From Aquarana catesbeiana (lineage: Eukaryota > Chordata > Amphibia > Anura > Ranidae): a DNA stretch of 64,000 bases. The stretch spans positions 668,947,639 to 669,011,638 of the forward strand of contig NC_133325.1 of the NCBI RefSeq assembly GCF_042186555.1. Reading direction: 5' to 3'. Positions 46,910 to 57,568 of this stretch are shown piece by piece. Numbering within the stretch: the first letter of the stretch is position 1; the number at the start of each line of letters is the position of its first letter. The notes below the pieces were generated by a model. That model was given only the letters and a program-made list of their open reading frames with translations, did not search any database and had not been told where the DNA came from. Both the position numbers and the translations under genes were made by a program.

Positions 46910-47888
46910 CAAAGAATGCACAACAAAAACCAATTGTGCGTGTGATTCCGCGCAATACCTCTAAATGTGTTGTTAAAATGAGTAGACAATAAATATAGAT
47001 GCACAAATCAAAACTATTTCAAATGAAATGTGATAAAATTATATCTTCAAAATAATAATGTGTATAACACAATTATTATTCCTCAGGGCTCTGAGGAAGT
47101 CATGTGATATAACGTAACGCGTAGGGCGTAACCGGAAATACACAGCGCGGACCGGAAGTGACGTAGAGGGGATCGCTTCCACGCTGTGTTTCTACTGTTG
47201 TTTGGCGCAACAACTTTTACTTTAATGTAAGCGGATAATTTTAAATAAAATTCTTTGGCAAAACGTTATTACCCTATTGGAGCCCTCTTTCTTGATTACC
47301 TTCTATGTGGAGTCCACCAACCGTAGGGAGGGATCTCTTCCCATAAACGGAACGGTCTGTCATCACCAACCGGATCAAAGGGATCACATCTCCAAAGGAT
47401 TCATACAGGCACATTTATTGTGTCATCAAGGTGAGAGTTCTGGGAGCCCTTAGCAGGGACGTAACATCACGAAAGTCACCAGATCTTCTATCAACGCATG
47501 CTCACTATTACCAGGCACATTTTTATGTAATTTATTTGATGTATTAGCACTTCAGTCACGTTTTAATACACGTATGGAATATTACTTATTTATTTATTAG
47601 TTGTGTTATACACATTATTATTTTGAAGATATAATTTTATTACATTTCATTTGAAATAGTTTTGATTTGTGCATGTATATTTATTGTCTACTCATTTTAA
47701 CAACACATTTAGAGGTATTGCGCGGAATCACACGCACACTTGGTTTTTGTTGTGCATTCTTTGGGTTTTTTGTAGTGAGTAATGTTCACTATTTGATTGA
47801 TTTGCAGCATTACCTATAATCAGTTATTCATTATTTATACACGGTTTAAAGATAGTAGCGCAGAAGTCCATCCTAGGATCTCTTTATT
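46910..47888 (+). mobile_element. Hairpin-headed Penelope-like insertion
   Basis: 979 bp between 14-bp duplications. A 163-bp arm starts exactly at the left junction (46910-47072) and is matched by its complement at 47601-47763. The 528-bp loop begins with CTGAGGAAGTCATG and ACGTAACGCGTAGGG, a hammerhead-like motif. A 125-bp tail at 47764-47888 includes TAGCGCAGAAG. The loop resembles 63150-63470, the non-coding part linked to the Penelope-like ORF, in its order: GACGAAAC-type motif, TTTTA-rich segment, CTATTGG. It encodes no protein. Confidence 0.65.
47081..47130 (+). ncRNA. Hammerhead-ribozyme-like motif in Penelope-like DNA
   Basis: CTGAGGA matches the core CUGANGA; then AAGTCATGTGAT and a divergent AACGTAACGCGTA in place of GAAACGCGUC. 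The ACGCGT palindrome of stem III is present. The GAAA core is altered, so self-cleavage is doubtful. Penelope-like elements are known hosts of hammerhead motifs. Confidence 0.4.
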
Positions 47889-48213
47889 ATATCTCCATTA
47901 CGAACGCTAGTTTTACAAGACCGAGCGCTTCCGGCTCCTACTTGATTCCGAGCATGCGTGGAATTTTGTCCGATGGACTTGTGTACACACAATCGGAAAG
48001 TCCGACAACATTTGTTGGCGGAAAATATGAGAACCTGCTAGCCAACATTTGTTGGTGGAAAGTCTGACAACAAACGTTCGATGGAGCATTCACACGGTCG
48101 GACTTTCCACCAACAAGCTCACATCCAACATTTGTTGTCGGAAAATCTGATCGTGTGTACGGGGCAATAGGCTTCATACACACAGGTGCTCCGCCTTTGC
48201 CAATATTTAATTT

Positions 48214-48660
48214 AGGCCTCATGCACACTGGAGGTTTTTCAAAATCTCCTAGAAGCCTTTCCTACCGGCAGCAGCTTTTGGCTGAAAAAATGCCTAGTGT
48301 CTAACACTTTTACAAGCCTTTAGGTGCGTTTACAGGCGTCAAGCACTTGGGCATTAATTAATTCCTTGACCAGAATAATAATTTATTATGGCACTTAAAA
48401 TTAACTAGTGCTCAAGAGCTAAACGCGGCTAGCACACGCATTAGGTGCGTTTATAAGCGCCAAACGTTTTTTTCTGCCAAAACTCCTAGACACACTGGCA
48501 GTGGGTTATTTTTTCCTGCCTCTAAAAGCCCCTGCTACTAAAACCCTATGTGTGCAAGAACGAACACATAGGCTAACATGCAGGGTAACATGCAGGGGAG
48601 TTTAGAGGCAGGGGAAAAAGAAATGTCAGACACCCCTAGAAGCAGCTGCCTTAGAGTTGC
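48214..48660. repeat. GCCTCATGCACAC-end MITE (family C2)
   Basis: Starts GGCCTCATGCACACTGGAGG with interior GGTGCGTTTA and AAACGC words as in 28911-29379. The right end is worn. Confidence 0.6.
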
Positions 48661-49362
48661 TGTTTAAAGCCAGTGAATTATTTTGCACATAATTAGAGAC
48701 AGACTCCATTTTTTATTAATGTATCCTCTGTATATGACACTGGCAGTAAGTTTTTGTTGATCCCATAAATAAAGCAAAAAAACATGCACGGCAGAATAGT
48801 TCTAATTCAAAAAGTTCATGTTCATTGTCTACATCACCACGCTACAGCATAAAAATCCATTCAAGGAATGCCCAAATCCAAGCTCTTTTCAGCGAGATCA
48901 TACACTCCCAGAAGATGTGCTTAATCAAAACGTCATGTACAATGCTAGCCTGCCAAAAGACCTTGGTTAGAACTACAAATCCTTCTTGGATAAACGCAAG
49001 CGAGTGTTTGCCAAAGCAGAGGCAAATAACTCCGGTCTAGAATCCATTCCAGGACCAATTGCTCAGCATGTTATCATGGTGTGTATTAGAGAGCATTTAA
49101 CACTGTGATCATTTCATAATGACATTTCAATACCATTTTATTTCAATAGGTCATTATTATAAACCATACTGCATGCCTTTCTTCAAGCATACTCACATCC
49201 TACAGAGCAGAGAACTCTCCCAAAGACTAATGACCAATAGACACGTATGTTCTGGATTCATGAACTGTACAGCTATATTTTTCTAAATTTTAGGTAAAAT
49301 AGGGGTTTTACATCAGTTTGATACTCTTATTCATCTGTTAATAAAAGGTTATAGAGTTTTAC

Positions 49363-49411
49363 CTGATTGGCTCTTTCAAGGTCGGTCATAATCATCTCAA
49401 TCTCATCAGCT
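49363..49411 (-). CDS. cux1: CUX1 exon, coiled coil (DEIEMIMTDLERANQ)
   Basis: This 49-nt exon contributes one base that completes a split lysine codon, then 16 codons reading ADEIEMIMTDLERANQ, a stretch nearly invariant in vertebrate CUX1 and CASP. The minus-strand acceptor is a T-rich tract ending CTACAG and the donor is CAG/GTAAAAC. It belongs to the long central coiled coil present in both full-length CUX1 and CASP. The upstream intron is shortened to only 47 nt before MITE material begins at 49459. The preceding exon, expected to end near YDEETTAK, was not found between here and the right edge, so the next upstream intron appears to exceed 14 kb. Confidence 0.92.
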
Positions 49412-49458
49412 CTGTAGACAAAGAAAAAAAAATAACATTACTAAGAAACATAACACTA

Positions 49459-49885
49459 ATGTCGTGTACACACGATCGGACATTCCGACAACAAAATCCT
49501 GGATTTATTTCCGACGCATGTTGGCTGAAACTTGCCTTGCATACACTGATCAAACAAATGTTGTCGGAAATTCCAAACGTCAAGAACGCGGTGACATACA
49601 ACACGTACGACGAGCTGAGAAAAATGAAGTTCAATAGCCAGTGCGACTCTTCTGCTTGATTCTGCACATGCATGGAATTTTGTGCGTTGGAATTATGTAC
49701 ACACGATCGGAATTTCCGACAATGGATTTTGTTGTCGGAAAATTTGAGAACCAGCTCTCCAATTTTTGTTGTTGGAAATTCCGACAACAAATGTCCAATG
49801 GAGCCAATACACGGTTGGAATTTCCGACAACTAGCTCACATCGAACATCTGTTGTCGGAAATTCAGACCGCGTGTACGCGGCACA
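49459..49885. mobile_element. MITE family A, copy 7, beside a CUX1 exon
   Basis: Ends ATGTCGTGTACACACGATCG and the complement of GACCGCGTGTACGCGGCA. TA precedes the left end, but the right TA is lost. Subfamily 2 interior. It begins 47 nt upstream (in transcription) of the acceptor at 49412. Confidence 0.78.
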
Positions 49886-49889
49886 ATTC

Positions 49890-50371
49890 TATCAAAACAA
49901 GTAAACAATACAGGGCAGTTTTATTTATATATTCACAGTACACACCATGTACTGCTTACCAAGGCAACTGTGATATTGCTAAGAATCCAGCTTGTTAATC
50001 CTCCAAAAACATCACTGGTGTCCCTTACTGTCAGATTTTGTTCACAAGGGCTTCAGTTTGCACATGAACAGTGTGCGCAGCAAGCTTTTGCAAAGCACTT
50101 GCATAGCTTTCAGCTACCATTGAGCAGCTTTACTGAAACCTATAACCACCTCCAGTCTGGGCCAATTCTGACAGACATTCTACATGTAAAATACACTGTT
50201 ACTACAAAACCAAGCTAATTTTTCAAATAGAGGTCCTAGAGAATATAATGGTGGCTGATACATATTTTTATATTTGCACAGTGGTTATTCAAACACAAAA
50301 TTGTTTTGCAAGAAAAACACTTTAATTAACTTTAATGCACAAAAACAATATAATACCCAATTGTTTGGTAC
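49890..50371. other. Stretch with nothing recognised
   Basis: AT-rich sequence without palindromes or exon-like blocks. Confidence 0.4.
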
Positions 50372-50945
50372 AATATAAAAAATGAGGTTATGCCAAGTGA
50401 ATAGATACCAAACATATCATGCCTTTAAATTGTGTACGCCTGTGGAACAGCACCTAAAAATCCCCATAGGTGACGCTTTATAAGCCTTTACAGGTTACCA
50501 GTTTAGATTTATACTCGAGGTCTGGCGCTAAGATTATTGCCTTTGTTCTGACTTTGGCGGCAAAAATCTCACGGGTAGTGAGATTGCAGTTTATGCATGC
50601 AGGACCTGCATTCGCATTTAAATTTGCATGTGAGCCCTTTTTTTCGTCATTATTTATAACAAGCGGGTAACAAATCAGAGACAGAAACCGGAAGTGTTGA
50701 AATCCTTGTTGCTTCCGGTTCCTGACGCCACACTGTGTTTCGGGAAGCAGATGCTGCTGGTCACATCCTTACTTGGCTCCCCGAGAGCCCAGAAAAAGCG
50801 TTGGGGGGCCCGTTTCCATTACCTGTAAAAGTAATTCAGTGGCTCTCTAGCAGCTACGATTACTTTTACATTGAAGGCATTTGCTGGCTCTAAAAAAATA
50901 TCACCCTTCCCATCCACAGATGTACGGATGGAAAGTGGTTAAAGC
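50372..50945. repeat. Dispersed repeat family H, copy 2
   Basis: CCATAGGTGACGCTTTATAAGCC and GTTACCAGTTTAGA align in antiparallel fashion with 14640-14690. The end GGAAAGTGGTTAAAGC matches the family end. Confidence 0.55.
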
Positions 50946-51494
50946 ACCATCTAGCTCTAGTATGGGAAGGTTAAAGTGTATGTAAACTAACAATGAACTT
51001 CCCTTATTTGGTCCCCTTTGATTTATTATGCCTTTGAAAATAATTTGTTTGAAAAGTGCAAAAAAACTTTTTGATCCTGTCAAAAATTTAGAGCTGTTCT
51101 GGTCACTCTGCCTATGCTTTGCAAGGGAGTCTAACGAGCCCTTCCAAGTTCTTAGCTTGTACTACAAAACATTTCCTTCTATGTTGTGGAGATGAAAAGG
51201 GGGGAGGAATTATGTAGTGTAGCAAAAGATAACTGAGCAGAGATGACACCACTTCTTTCAGTCATAATCCAGGAAAGGCACTGTGTTGTCAGCCCACAAC
51301 AGGAAATGATGAACTAAGTGCAATTCCTACAGATCAATAGTTATTACACTGTACTTGTAGGGTGTTTAAATGATTCCCTGGTGTACACACTTTAACCACA
51401 AAGCAGCGGGTTTAGTAGACTTTAGTGTTACTTTAAGTTTGTTAAAAAGCCTGCTGAAGCCTGCTAGCCACATGTTTAAAGGGACAGTCAACCC

Positions 51495-51893
51495 TCCGTT
51501 TAAAGGGGTTGTACACCTCTGAAATAAAAAATGAACAAAGTAAATCCTTCTATAGTGTGTGCTTGCCTCAATCCAAAACAATTGTCTTTGCTGTCCAGCA
51601 CACAGCGGGTGATTGACAACGTCAGTTTCTGTGTGTCGGTCCATTCCCTGCACTCAGATCTAAAATTCTGTGCAGTATGTGATGTCTAATCCATGCCCCT
51701 GCCCCCTGGAGCTGAGAAAAAAACCTTTGATCTGTGTTTTAGAAGTCTGTAGAGGGTTGCAGATAAATAGTAAAGGGGAGAGAGCTGCAGAAAAACAGGT
51801 ACAACTTATGTAGGAAGCTTTGTTTCTTCTCTGTATCACCTGAGGCCAGCCAATTCAGTGGCTATATGTAAGCGTTTACAACCACTTTAAGAT
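51495..51893. repeat. Palindromic repeat (TTAAAGGGGTTGTACACC)
   Basis: Ends GTTTAAAGGGGTTGTACACC and the complement of GTTTACAACCACTTTAAG. A copy of the right end occurs at 35030-35055. Confidence 0.62.
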
Positions 51894-51920
51894 CTATGCC
51901 TAAAATATGCCCTACAAGAG

Positions 51921-52110
51921 GGCAACACAGAAGCTAAGTGGTTAGCGCTTCTGCCTAGCAGCACTAGGGTCGATGATTCAAATTCCGACCACGGCACTAC
52001 CTGCCTGGAGTTTGCATGTTGTGCCTGCGTCTGTGTGTTTCTTCCGGTTTCCTCCCATACTCCAAAGACATGCTGGTAGGTTAATTGGATCCGGTCTACA
52101 TTGGCCCTAG

Positions 52111-52114
<4 letters not shown>
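51921..52114 (+). repeat. SINE-like sequence with tRNA-like head
   Basis: AAGTGGTTAGCGCTTCTGCC resembles an A box region and GATTCAAATTCC a B box; then CTGCCTGGAGTTTGCATGTT and CTCCAAAGACATGCTGGTAG, a block widespread in amphibian and fish genomes. It is followed by an (AT)n tract. A tRNA-derived SINE is my best reading; a different repeat class is possible. Confidence 0.5.

Positions 52115-52168
<54 letters not shown>
52115..52168 (+). repeat. (AT)n microsatellite
   Basis: About 27 AT units joining the SINE-like sequence to family H. Confidence 0.95.
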
Positions 52169-52169
<1 letters not shown>

Positions 52170-52171
<2 letters not shown>

Positions 52172-53060
52172 CCCCGCCGTGCCATTGCGTGCGTGCCGCC
52201 GACGGCGCGCCGGGAGCTCCGTGAGTCGGGTCGCGGGTCCCGCGATCGCCTCACGGAGAGGACGAACGGGGAGATGCCGTTGTGAACAGCATCTCCCCGT
52301 TCTGCCTAGTGACAAGTGTCACTCGATCTCTGCTCCCTGTCAATGAAGCAGAGATCAGTGACGTCACACACAGAGCCCATCCCCCTACAGTTAGTAATCA
52401 CTCCCCTAGGACATACTTAACCCCTCCCCGCCCCCTAGTGGTTAACCCCTTCACTGCCAGTGTCATTTACACAGTAATCAGTGCATTTTTAATCGCACTG
52501 ATCGCTGTATAAATGACAATGGTCCCAAAAATGTGTCAAAAATGTCCGACATGTCCGCCATAACGTCGCAGTCACAATAAAAATCGCTGATTGCCGCCAT
52601 TACTAATAAAAAAAAATTATTAATAAAAATGCCATAAAACTATCCCCTATTTAGTAAACGCTATAACGTTTGCGCAAACCAATTAATAAACGCTTATTGC
52701 GATTTTTTTTTACCAAAAATATGTAGAAGAATACGATTGGCCTAAACTGAGGAAAAAAACATTTTTTTAATATATTTTTGGGGGATATTTATTATAGCAA
52801 AATGTAAAAAATAATGCGTTTTTTTCAAAATTGTCGCTCTTATTTTGTTTATAGCGCAAAAAATAAAAATCGCAGAGGCGATCAAATGCCACCAAAAGAA
52901 AGCTCTATTTGTGGGAAAAAAAAGGACGTCAATTTTGTTTGGGAGACACGTGGCACGACCGTGCAATTGTCAGTTAAAGCGACGCAGTGCCGAATCGCAA
53001 AAAACGCTATGGTCAGGAAGGGGGTAAAATCTTCCGGGGCTGAAGCGGTTAAAGGCTTCA
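52170..53060. repeat. Dispersed repeat family H, copy 3
   Basis: A GC-rich head (CGCCGACGGCGCGCC, palindromic GGAGATGCCGTTGTGAACAG region) and a tail with CCACCAAAAGAAAGCTCTAT and GCAATTGTCAGTTAAAGCGA, ending GCTGAAGCGGTTAAAG. The tail is shared with 15957-16100. Confidence 0.62.
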
Positions 53061-53064
53061 ACAG

Positions 53065-53930
53065 AAAGCTTAAGAAAAGTTAAATGAAGGATGTAAAGAA
53101 TATATAAAAATAAAAATGTAACAGGAGGTGCTGGAACGTGCATAAGTAGATAGGAACACCCAAAACTCCCAGGTAGACGAATAGTCAGAAATGATGGCAG
53201 GGAAATCAAACTACAGTTGGGATTGTCCAAGACATACAAGAACCCAGGTGCTGACTGATGTTCTGTAATATAGAAATGGCTTTAATAGTTTCAGGAGATC
53301 AAAAGTTCCCCAGTTTACCATTTCACAAAAAACAGGAACCAATATAATGAATTAGGCATTCTAAGACTACCTGGAATTAATTGCAGCCAAAATATAAACG
53401 GACAGTATTTTAGTTGCCAAGAGATGAGCACAGCTTTCACTTCGATAGATCTTTCCTGTGCAGGCTAATTACAAGTGTTTACATTCCAGATCTCTTGTTT
53501 AAGAAGAGCCGTTCTCTTCAAAACAGCTCCTAATTATAGATTGGCACTGTAAATATGAATTCATCTTAATCCCTAAACGTGTAAATATTTTTACGGATAC
53601 TTCTTGTTGAAAGCAGAACTTGTTGTATCAGCGCTTTAAATGATTTTCACTTGAATAAACACTTTAGCGATATGTCATTCTCCTTAATAACAGCCAATAT
53701 TGTGCCCTATTTTGGTCAGCGTTGAAGAGATCACAGCATCTCAGCATAGTTGACTTCTAATTTTAATACAACACATACTCAGGTTACCCGACCACCCTGT
53801 ATATACAGTAAACATCTCCTGCCTATTATTGCTGATCGCCTTCCCATCATGCTCTATGCCTGGCAGTCATTAGCATCTGCTGGCTTCCATGCTTTCTGGA
53901 CCAAGAAAGTCAGAACTTCAGAGCTGCATA
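53065..53930. other. Stretch without recognised repeats
   Basis: 53400-53730 is AT-rich, with CTAATTA-type words and no recognised repeat. It reads like ordinary unique sequence and might contain a conserved enhancer, which cannot be judged without alignment. Confidence 0.35.
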
Positions 53931-53948
53931 CTTTATACAAAGACAGAA

Positions 53949-54155
53949 AAATCCACACATCACTACAAAACCTGTATGTGGAGATTGAAACAGCCTCAGC
54001 CCAGGCTCCATCCAGGCCACCCCAACACATTTCGTCCCACCCACGATTAAGCCCAATGGTCTGGGTGAAACCTGTTGGACGGTGGCCTGGATGGAGCCCG
54101 TGCTGAGGCAGTTTCACTCTCCACATACAGCTTTTGTAGCAACGTGTGGCTTGTA
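53949..54155. repeat. Palindrome with Penelope-like hammerhead motif
   Basis: Arms 53949-54021 and 54081-54155 (CAGCCTCAGCCCAGGCTCCA and its near complement GGAGCCCGTGCTGAGGC). The 59-bp loop reads on the minus strand GGGCTTAATCG, GGGTGGGACGAAATG, TGTTGGGG, similar to 63133-63170. The plus strand loop shows a second, weaker GAAACCTGTTGG version. Confidence 0.5.
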
Positions 54156-54399
54156 GGATTTTTTCTCTTTGTATTGGTATTGACAGAGCTGGGATGAGCT
54201 CTGTCCTCGCCTGCACTCCTAGCGACTTATCGTAGAAGAGAACCCATATGGAGCCTCAGGCAGCAACCTCAACTTGTTATTGGTTCACAGCTGCAAACTT
54301 GTTCTGGATTACTGACTCGAAGAACTGAAGTCAGAGGGTTAGTACGGCAGCCAGAGGCATGAGAAGTTAGCAATGTCGGCCTCCATATTTCTCATAATA

Positions 54400-54700
54400 A
54401 ATGTTTAATTTAAAACTTATCTTCTCCTCACTGGCCCCAACCTGAGACTAGACAGTGAAAGGACAAGCATCAGACTGAAGAGCTTATATCTCTGTCACTT
54501 TGATCTCTCCTCCTATCATAATGTCAGTTGTTAGCACATGAGCACTACAACACAACTGATTGGCTGCTTGCGCAGCTTCTCCATCTACCAGTCTGAGCTC
54601 TGTTGTACAGGAAGTTCAGGTGCATAAACTGCTTGCATCTGGAAATACATTTATTAGTGTATTAATAAATAACCTAGCTTGAATAACTTGTCTCCTTTAA
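54400..54700. repeat. Diverged dispersed repeat
   Basis: CCAACCTGAGACTAGA and GATCTCTCCTCCTATCA match 33780-34245 loosely. Confidence 0.35.
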
Positions 54701-55094
54701 GTCATCCTAGAGTACAGCTTCAAATGAAATGTATTTCTTTTTTTTTTTTAGAAACACATGTTAAAAAAAAAAATTTGCTTGATGTAAATAAGCATATCAA
54801 TTTATGTTAACATTTTTTTTTTTAAAAAAAAAACCTTGTTTCGAAGTATAATTTGGATTATGTGCAATGGAAAAGATATATTTGATCGTTAAAAACTTTC
54901 TGCTGTGCAACACAATAGCTGGGCTTTACTGCTCCTTCTCACACTGCTAGACTTTGCGCTGGTTGATTCATTGAAAATAATGGGCTCTGTGGGTGGCTGA
55001 TGTCTAATTTTAACAATAGTTAAATAAAGCCAACCATAGATATCGAATCTATGCTGATTCAGCAGGGACTGGCTGAGATTTGATCTATAGGCAG

Positions 55095-55350
55095 GCTAGT
55101 TGTAGTGAAGTCGATCCATCAATTAACTTCAGAATAATCAGCCTGTTGGATTATTTGTATGTGATCACTGCCGACAGCTATTGCCGTCAGCAGTGACCAT
55201 TGTGTTCTGCCGGCAGGGAAGGCTCCTGCACTCCACACCAGCAGAACATAATAGTGCTGTAGAAGGGATTTCCCCATCAACACTGACTGTGCTAATGGGG
55301 GAATCAAACAATTTTCTTTCCTTCCACCCGTGTTGGAAGGAAAGAACATT
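55095..55350. repeat. Dispersed repeat family F, copy 2
   Basis: Antiparallel copy of 1360-1720, sharing GTGATCACTGCCGACAGC and CACTGACTGTGCTAATGGGG-like blocks. Confidence 0.55.
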
Positions 55351-55565
55351 GCTTACTCTATGGGCTACTCGAGAGAGTAATCACACCGAGCCACTGGGAC
55401 TTCTCACTTATGGGAAACCTAAAACTCTCTACAATTTTTAAACATTTTAATACAGTTTTAGAAAGCTTGTTTTTGGGTATAATGAACATATACATATATA
55501 TGGGGTGACCACATTTGCTCATTACATTTCCAAGCTCTTCTTCCTGCATAGTAGTACTACACAAT

Positions 55566-55587
55566 GGGGGGGGGGGGGGGGGGGGGG
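55566..55587 (+). repeat. Run of 22 G
   Basis: An uninterrupted G run at the left edge of a MITE. It could form G-quadruplex structures in single-stranded form. Confidence 0.9.
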
Positions 55588-55755
55588 ATTTATTAAAACT
55601 GGAGCAGATAGAATCTGGAGCAGTTCTGCATGGCAACCAATCAGTTTTTATCTTTCATTTTCAAAGCTTAACTGAACAAGCTGAATACAGAAGCTGATCG
55701 ATTGCCATGCACAACTGCTCCAGATTTTGGCTGCTCCAGTTTTGTTAAATTGCCA
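55585..55755. mobile_element. Palindromic MITE (TTTACTAAAACTGG family), copy 3
   Basis: GGATTTATTAAAACTGGAGC at the left and the complement of CTCCAGTTTTGTTAAATTGCC at the right. The interior is close to 13820-13971. Confidence 0.68.
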
Positions 55756-56437
55756 CCAATGACTGTATTTCTCCATTCCCCTTTCTCAGTGTAAGCCTAT
55801 GAAAGAGGTATAACCTGTCTAAAAACAACATCTTTTTTTTTATAAAGCTATTTGATAATCTCGGCAGTCATCACACAGGAATACTAATCACATTCTCTAA
55901 AATACAGATGAACACTAGAGGGAGCATTTACCATCCTGAAACATAAAACCAATCTATAAACACGGAATACAATGATAAAAGCGCAAAAGCAAGAAAGTAA
56001 AATTGTGAAATTCATGTTAAAAATTACTTTCAGTGGAAGATAACAATTTGACGCAAAATGCATTCTTTCGCAAAAAAGTACTTTTGTTTCCTGTTAAACT
56101 ATGAAATGTGTAATTACTAAAAAAGCATAAGAAATGGCAGCTGCTTCGGCCCATTGCTAACTAGCAAAAAAAAAGGCGCACATGGCATGAGCAATACAAA
56201 CATTTCCCATTCCTTAATACAGCAAGTCAACACAAAACATCCAATTCATCTGTTTTAACATTAAGATAAAAAACACAGGTTTTTGTTACATAAATGTGAA
56301 AATACATATAAAAGGAGTGGGGGTGGGTGCCGGTTTGTGCAGATGTGTGTCCCTAAACTCAAACGGTCTGCATCCCCACAGATATCAATTTGGGAGCAGT
56401 GGTTGTGTCTGCGCGGCCGCTGTGTCTCAACTGACAT

Positions 56438-56767
56438 TAAGACCTCATTCACACTTCTGCGACTTTGGACATCAAAGTCACATGACAAGTCTTACCCCAT
56501 GTTTTCCAATGATAACCATTTATATATGTGTGACTTAAAGTTGTAGCAATTTCAAAGTAGTACTTAGTTTTGACTTTGATGCAGCTTAAGGGTCATGTTA
56601 ACCCTCAAATGTTCCATGAAAGTCGTAACCGAATGTTTTATATGCAACAGTGGATCCGACTTTGAAGCGGGACAAGTCACATCCAAGTTGCACCCATCCA
56701 AAGCTGCGTCAAAGTTGCACTCCAAAGTCGAGCAATTTTGGAGTTGTACAAGTGTGAATGGAGCCAA
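56438..56767. mobile_element. TTCACACTT-end MITE
   Basis: Ends TAAGACCTCATTCACACTTC and the complement of ACAAGTGTGAATGGAGCC. The interior is rich in AAGTCG/CGACTT and CAAAGTTG words. Confidence 0.65.
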
Positions 56768-56814
56768 CACTTGTGCATCCCGTGCAGGCAAACACAGCCC
56801 TTAAGTGGTGTACG

Positions 56815-57400
56815 CTTAAAGTGTTACTAAACCCACAACAATAAAATCAGTCTGTATATGCAGCTTGGTATACTCACTGTGAAACCTAAGGGGTTAATCC
56901 TCTGCATTGTGTGAAAAGGCTGTTTAATCCTGTCTTCTATGATACTCTCCTCCATCCACTGTCCCCAATAATTTCCTGATAACAGAGTTACTGGAGTCAG
57001 GCTGCACATACTCAATTTGGTGTGTATTGCTAGAGAGTTTTTTTCTTTTCTTGGGAGGATGCATGTGATCAGCACAGGGCCAATCAACACTGTCCAAACA
57101 GAGGGTCAGGGGTCTTGCAGACTCATAGATCACTCAGAAAACTGCTCCAACAAGCTTTAACCAGTGTTTAGCTGGACACTGATAGAAGTCACAAGACTGC
57201 TCTAACTGCTAATGAAAAAAGGAATTTAAAGCGCAGTTCCACCCATTTAAAAGTCAGCAGCTACAAAAAGTGTAGCTGCTGACTCCTAATAATCAGACAC
57301 GCACCTGTCCCACTGTCAAAACTGTTACCACAAGGCAATCTTCAAAGCCAAAAAAGAACAATTCTCGGACACCATCTCAACTGCCTTAAACCGTCCAGTG
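56815..57400. repeat. Two adjoining dispersed repeats
   Basis: 56815-57225 starts CTTAAAGTGTTACTAAACCC; 57227-57330 starts TTTAAAGCGCAGTTCCACCC and shares AGTCAGCAGCTACA with 30967-31410. The first lacks a defined right end. Confidence 0.42.
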
Positions 57401-57568
57401 GTGATCAAAAACCACCAAAAAAAACTATTTGGGGGGGTAAAGATAAAAATTTTGTTTGGGTACAACATCGCATGACCGCGCAATTGTCATTTAAAATGTG
57501 ACAGCGCTTAAAAGCTGAAAATTGGTCTGGGCAGGAAGGTGTATAACTGCCCTGTATGGAAGTGGTTA
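57395..57568. repeat. Family H fragment
   Basis: ATGACCGCGCAATTGTCATT and GCTGAAAATTGGTCTGGGCA match the tail of family H at 16010-16070; ends GGAAGTGGTTAAG. Confidence 0.6.

Larger units (their letters stand above)
46750..48167. mobile_element. MITE family A, copy 6, split by a later insertion
   Basis: Ends ATGCCCCGTACACACGATCA (46750) and the complement of ATCGTGTGTACGGGGCAA (48167), with TA at both borders. The two halves, 46750-46909 and 47889-48167, overlap by a 14-bp duplication and rejoin to a normal family A element once the inserted 979 bp and one duplicate are removed. Confidence 0.83.
16785..49411 (-). other. cux1: Partial CUX1 transcription unit (eight internal exons)
   Basis: The eight exons listed separately join in one frame with phases that fit at every junction (0/0, 0/0, 0/2, 1/0, 0/1, 2/1, 2/1 pattern along the series). 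The product runs from the central coiled coil through CUT repeat 1 to just past it. CUX1 is a nuclear transcription factor with a coiled coil, three CUT repeats and a homeodomain; its alternative product CASP is a Golgi membrane coiled-coil protein that shares the early exons. Introns here measure about 6.5, 3.5, 8.7, 4.7, 1.4, 1.9 and 4.6 kb in transcription order. By exon order these probably match human exons 9 to 16, which is inference. CUX2 is less likely because the CUT1 stretch reads KEQLIKHNIGQRIFG and the linker matches CUX1. Confidence 0.93.

Noticed and set aside
51921..51990. A functional tRNA gene
   Set aside because: The A and B box-like words are present but no cloverleaf with a proper acceptor stem can be drawn. 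The sequence continues into a SINE-like body.
51887..52315. 142-codon minus frame with an Ile-Tyr repeat
   Set aside because: The repeat is translation of the (AT)n microsatellite. It is not a protein.
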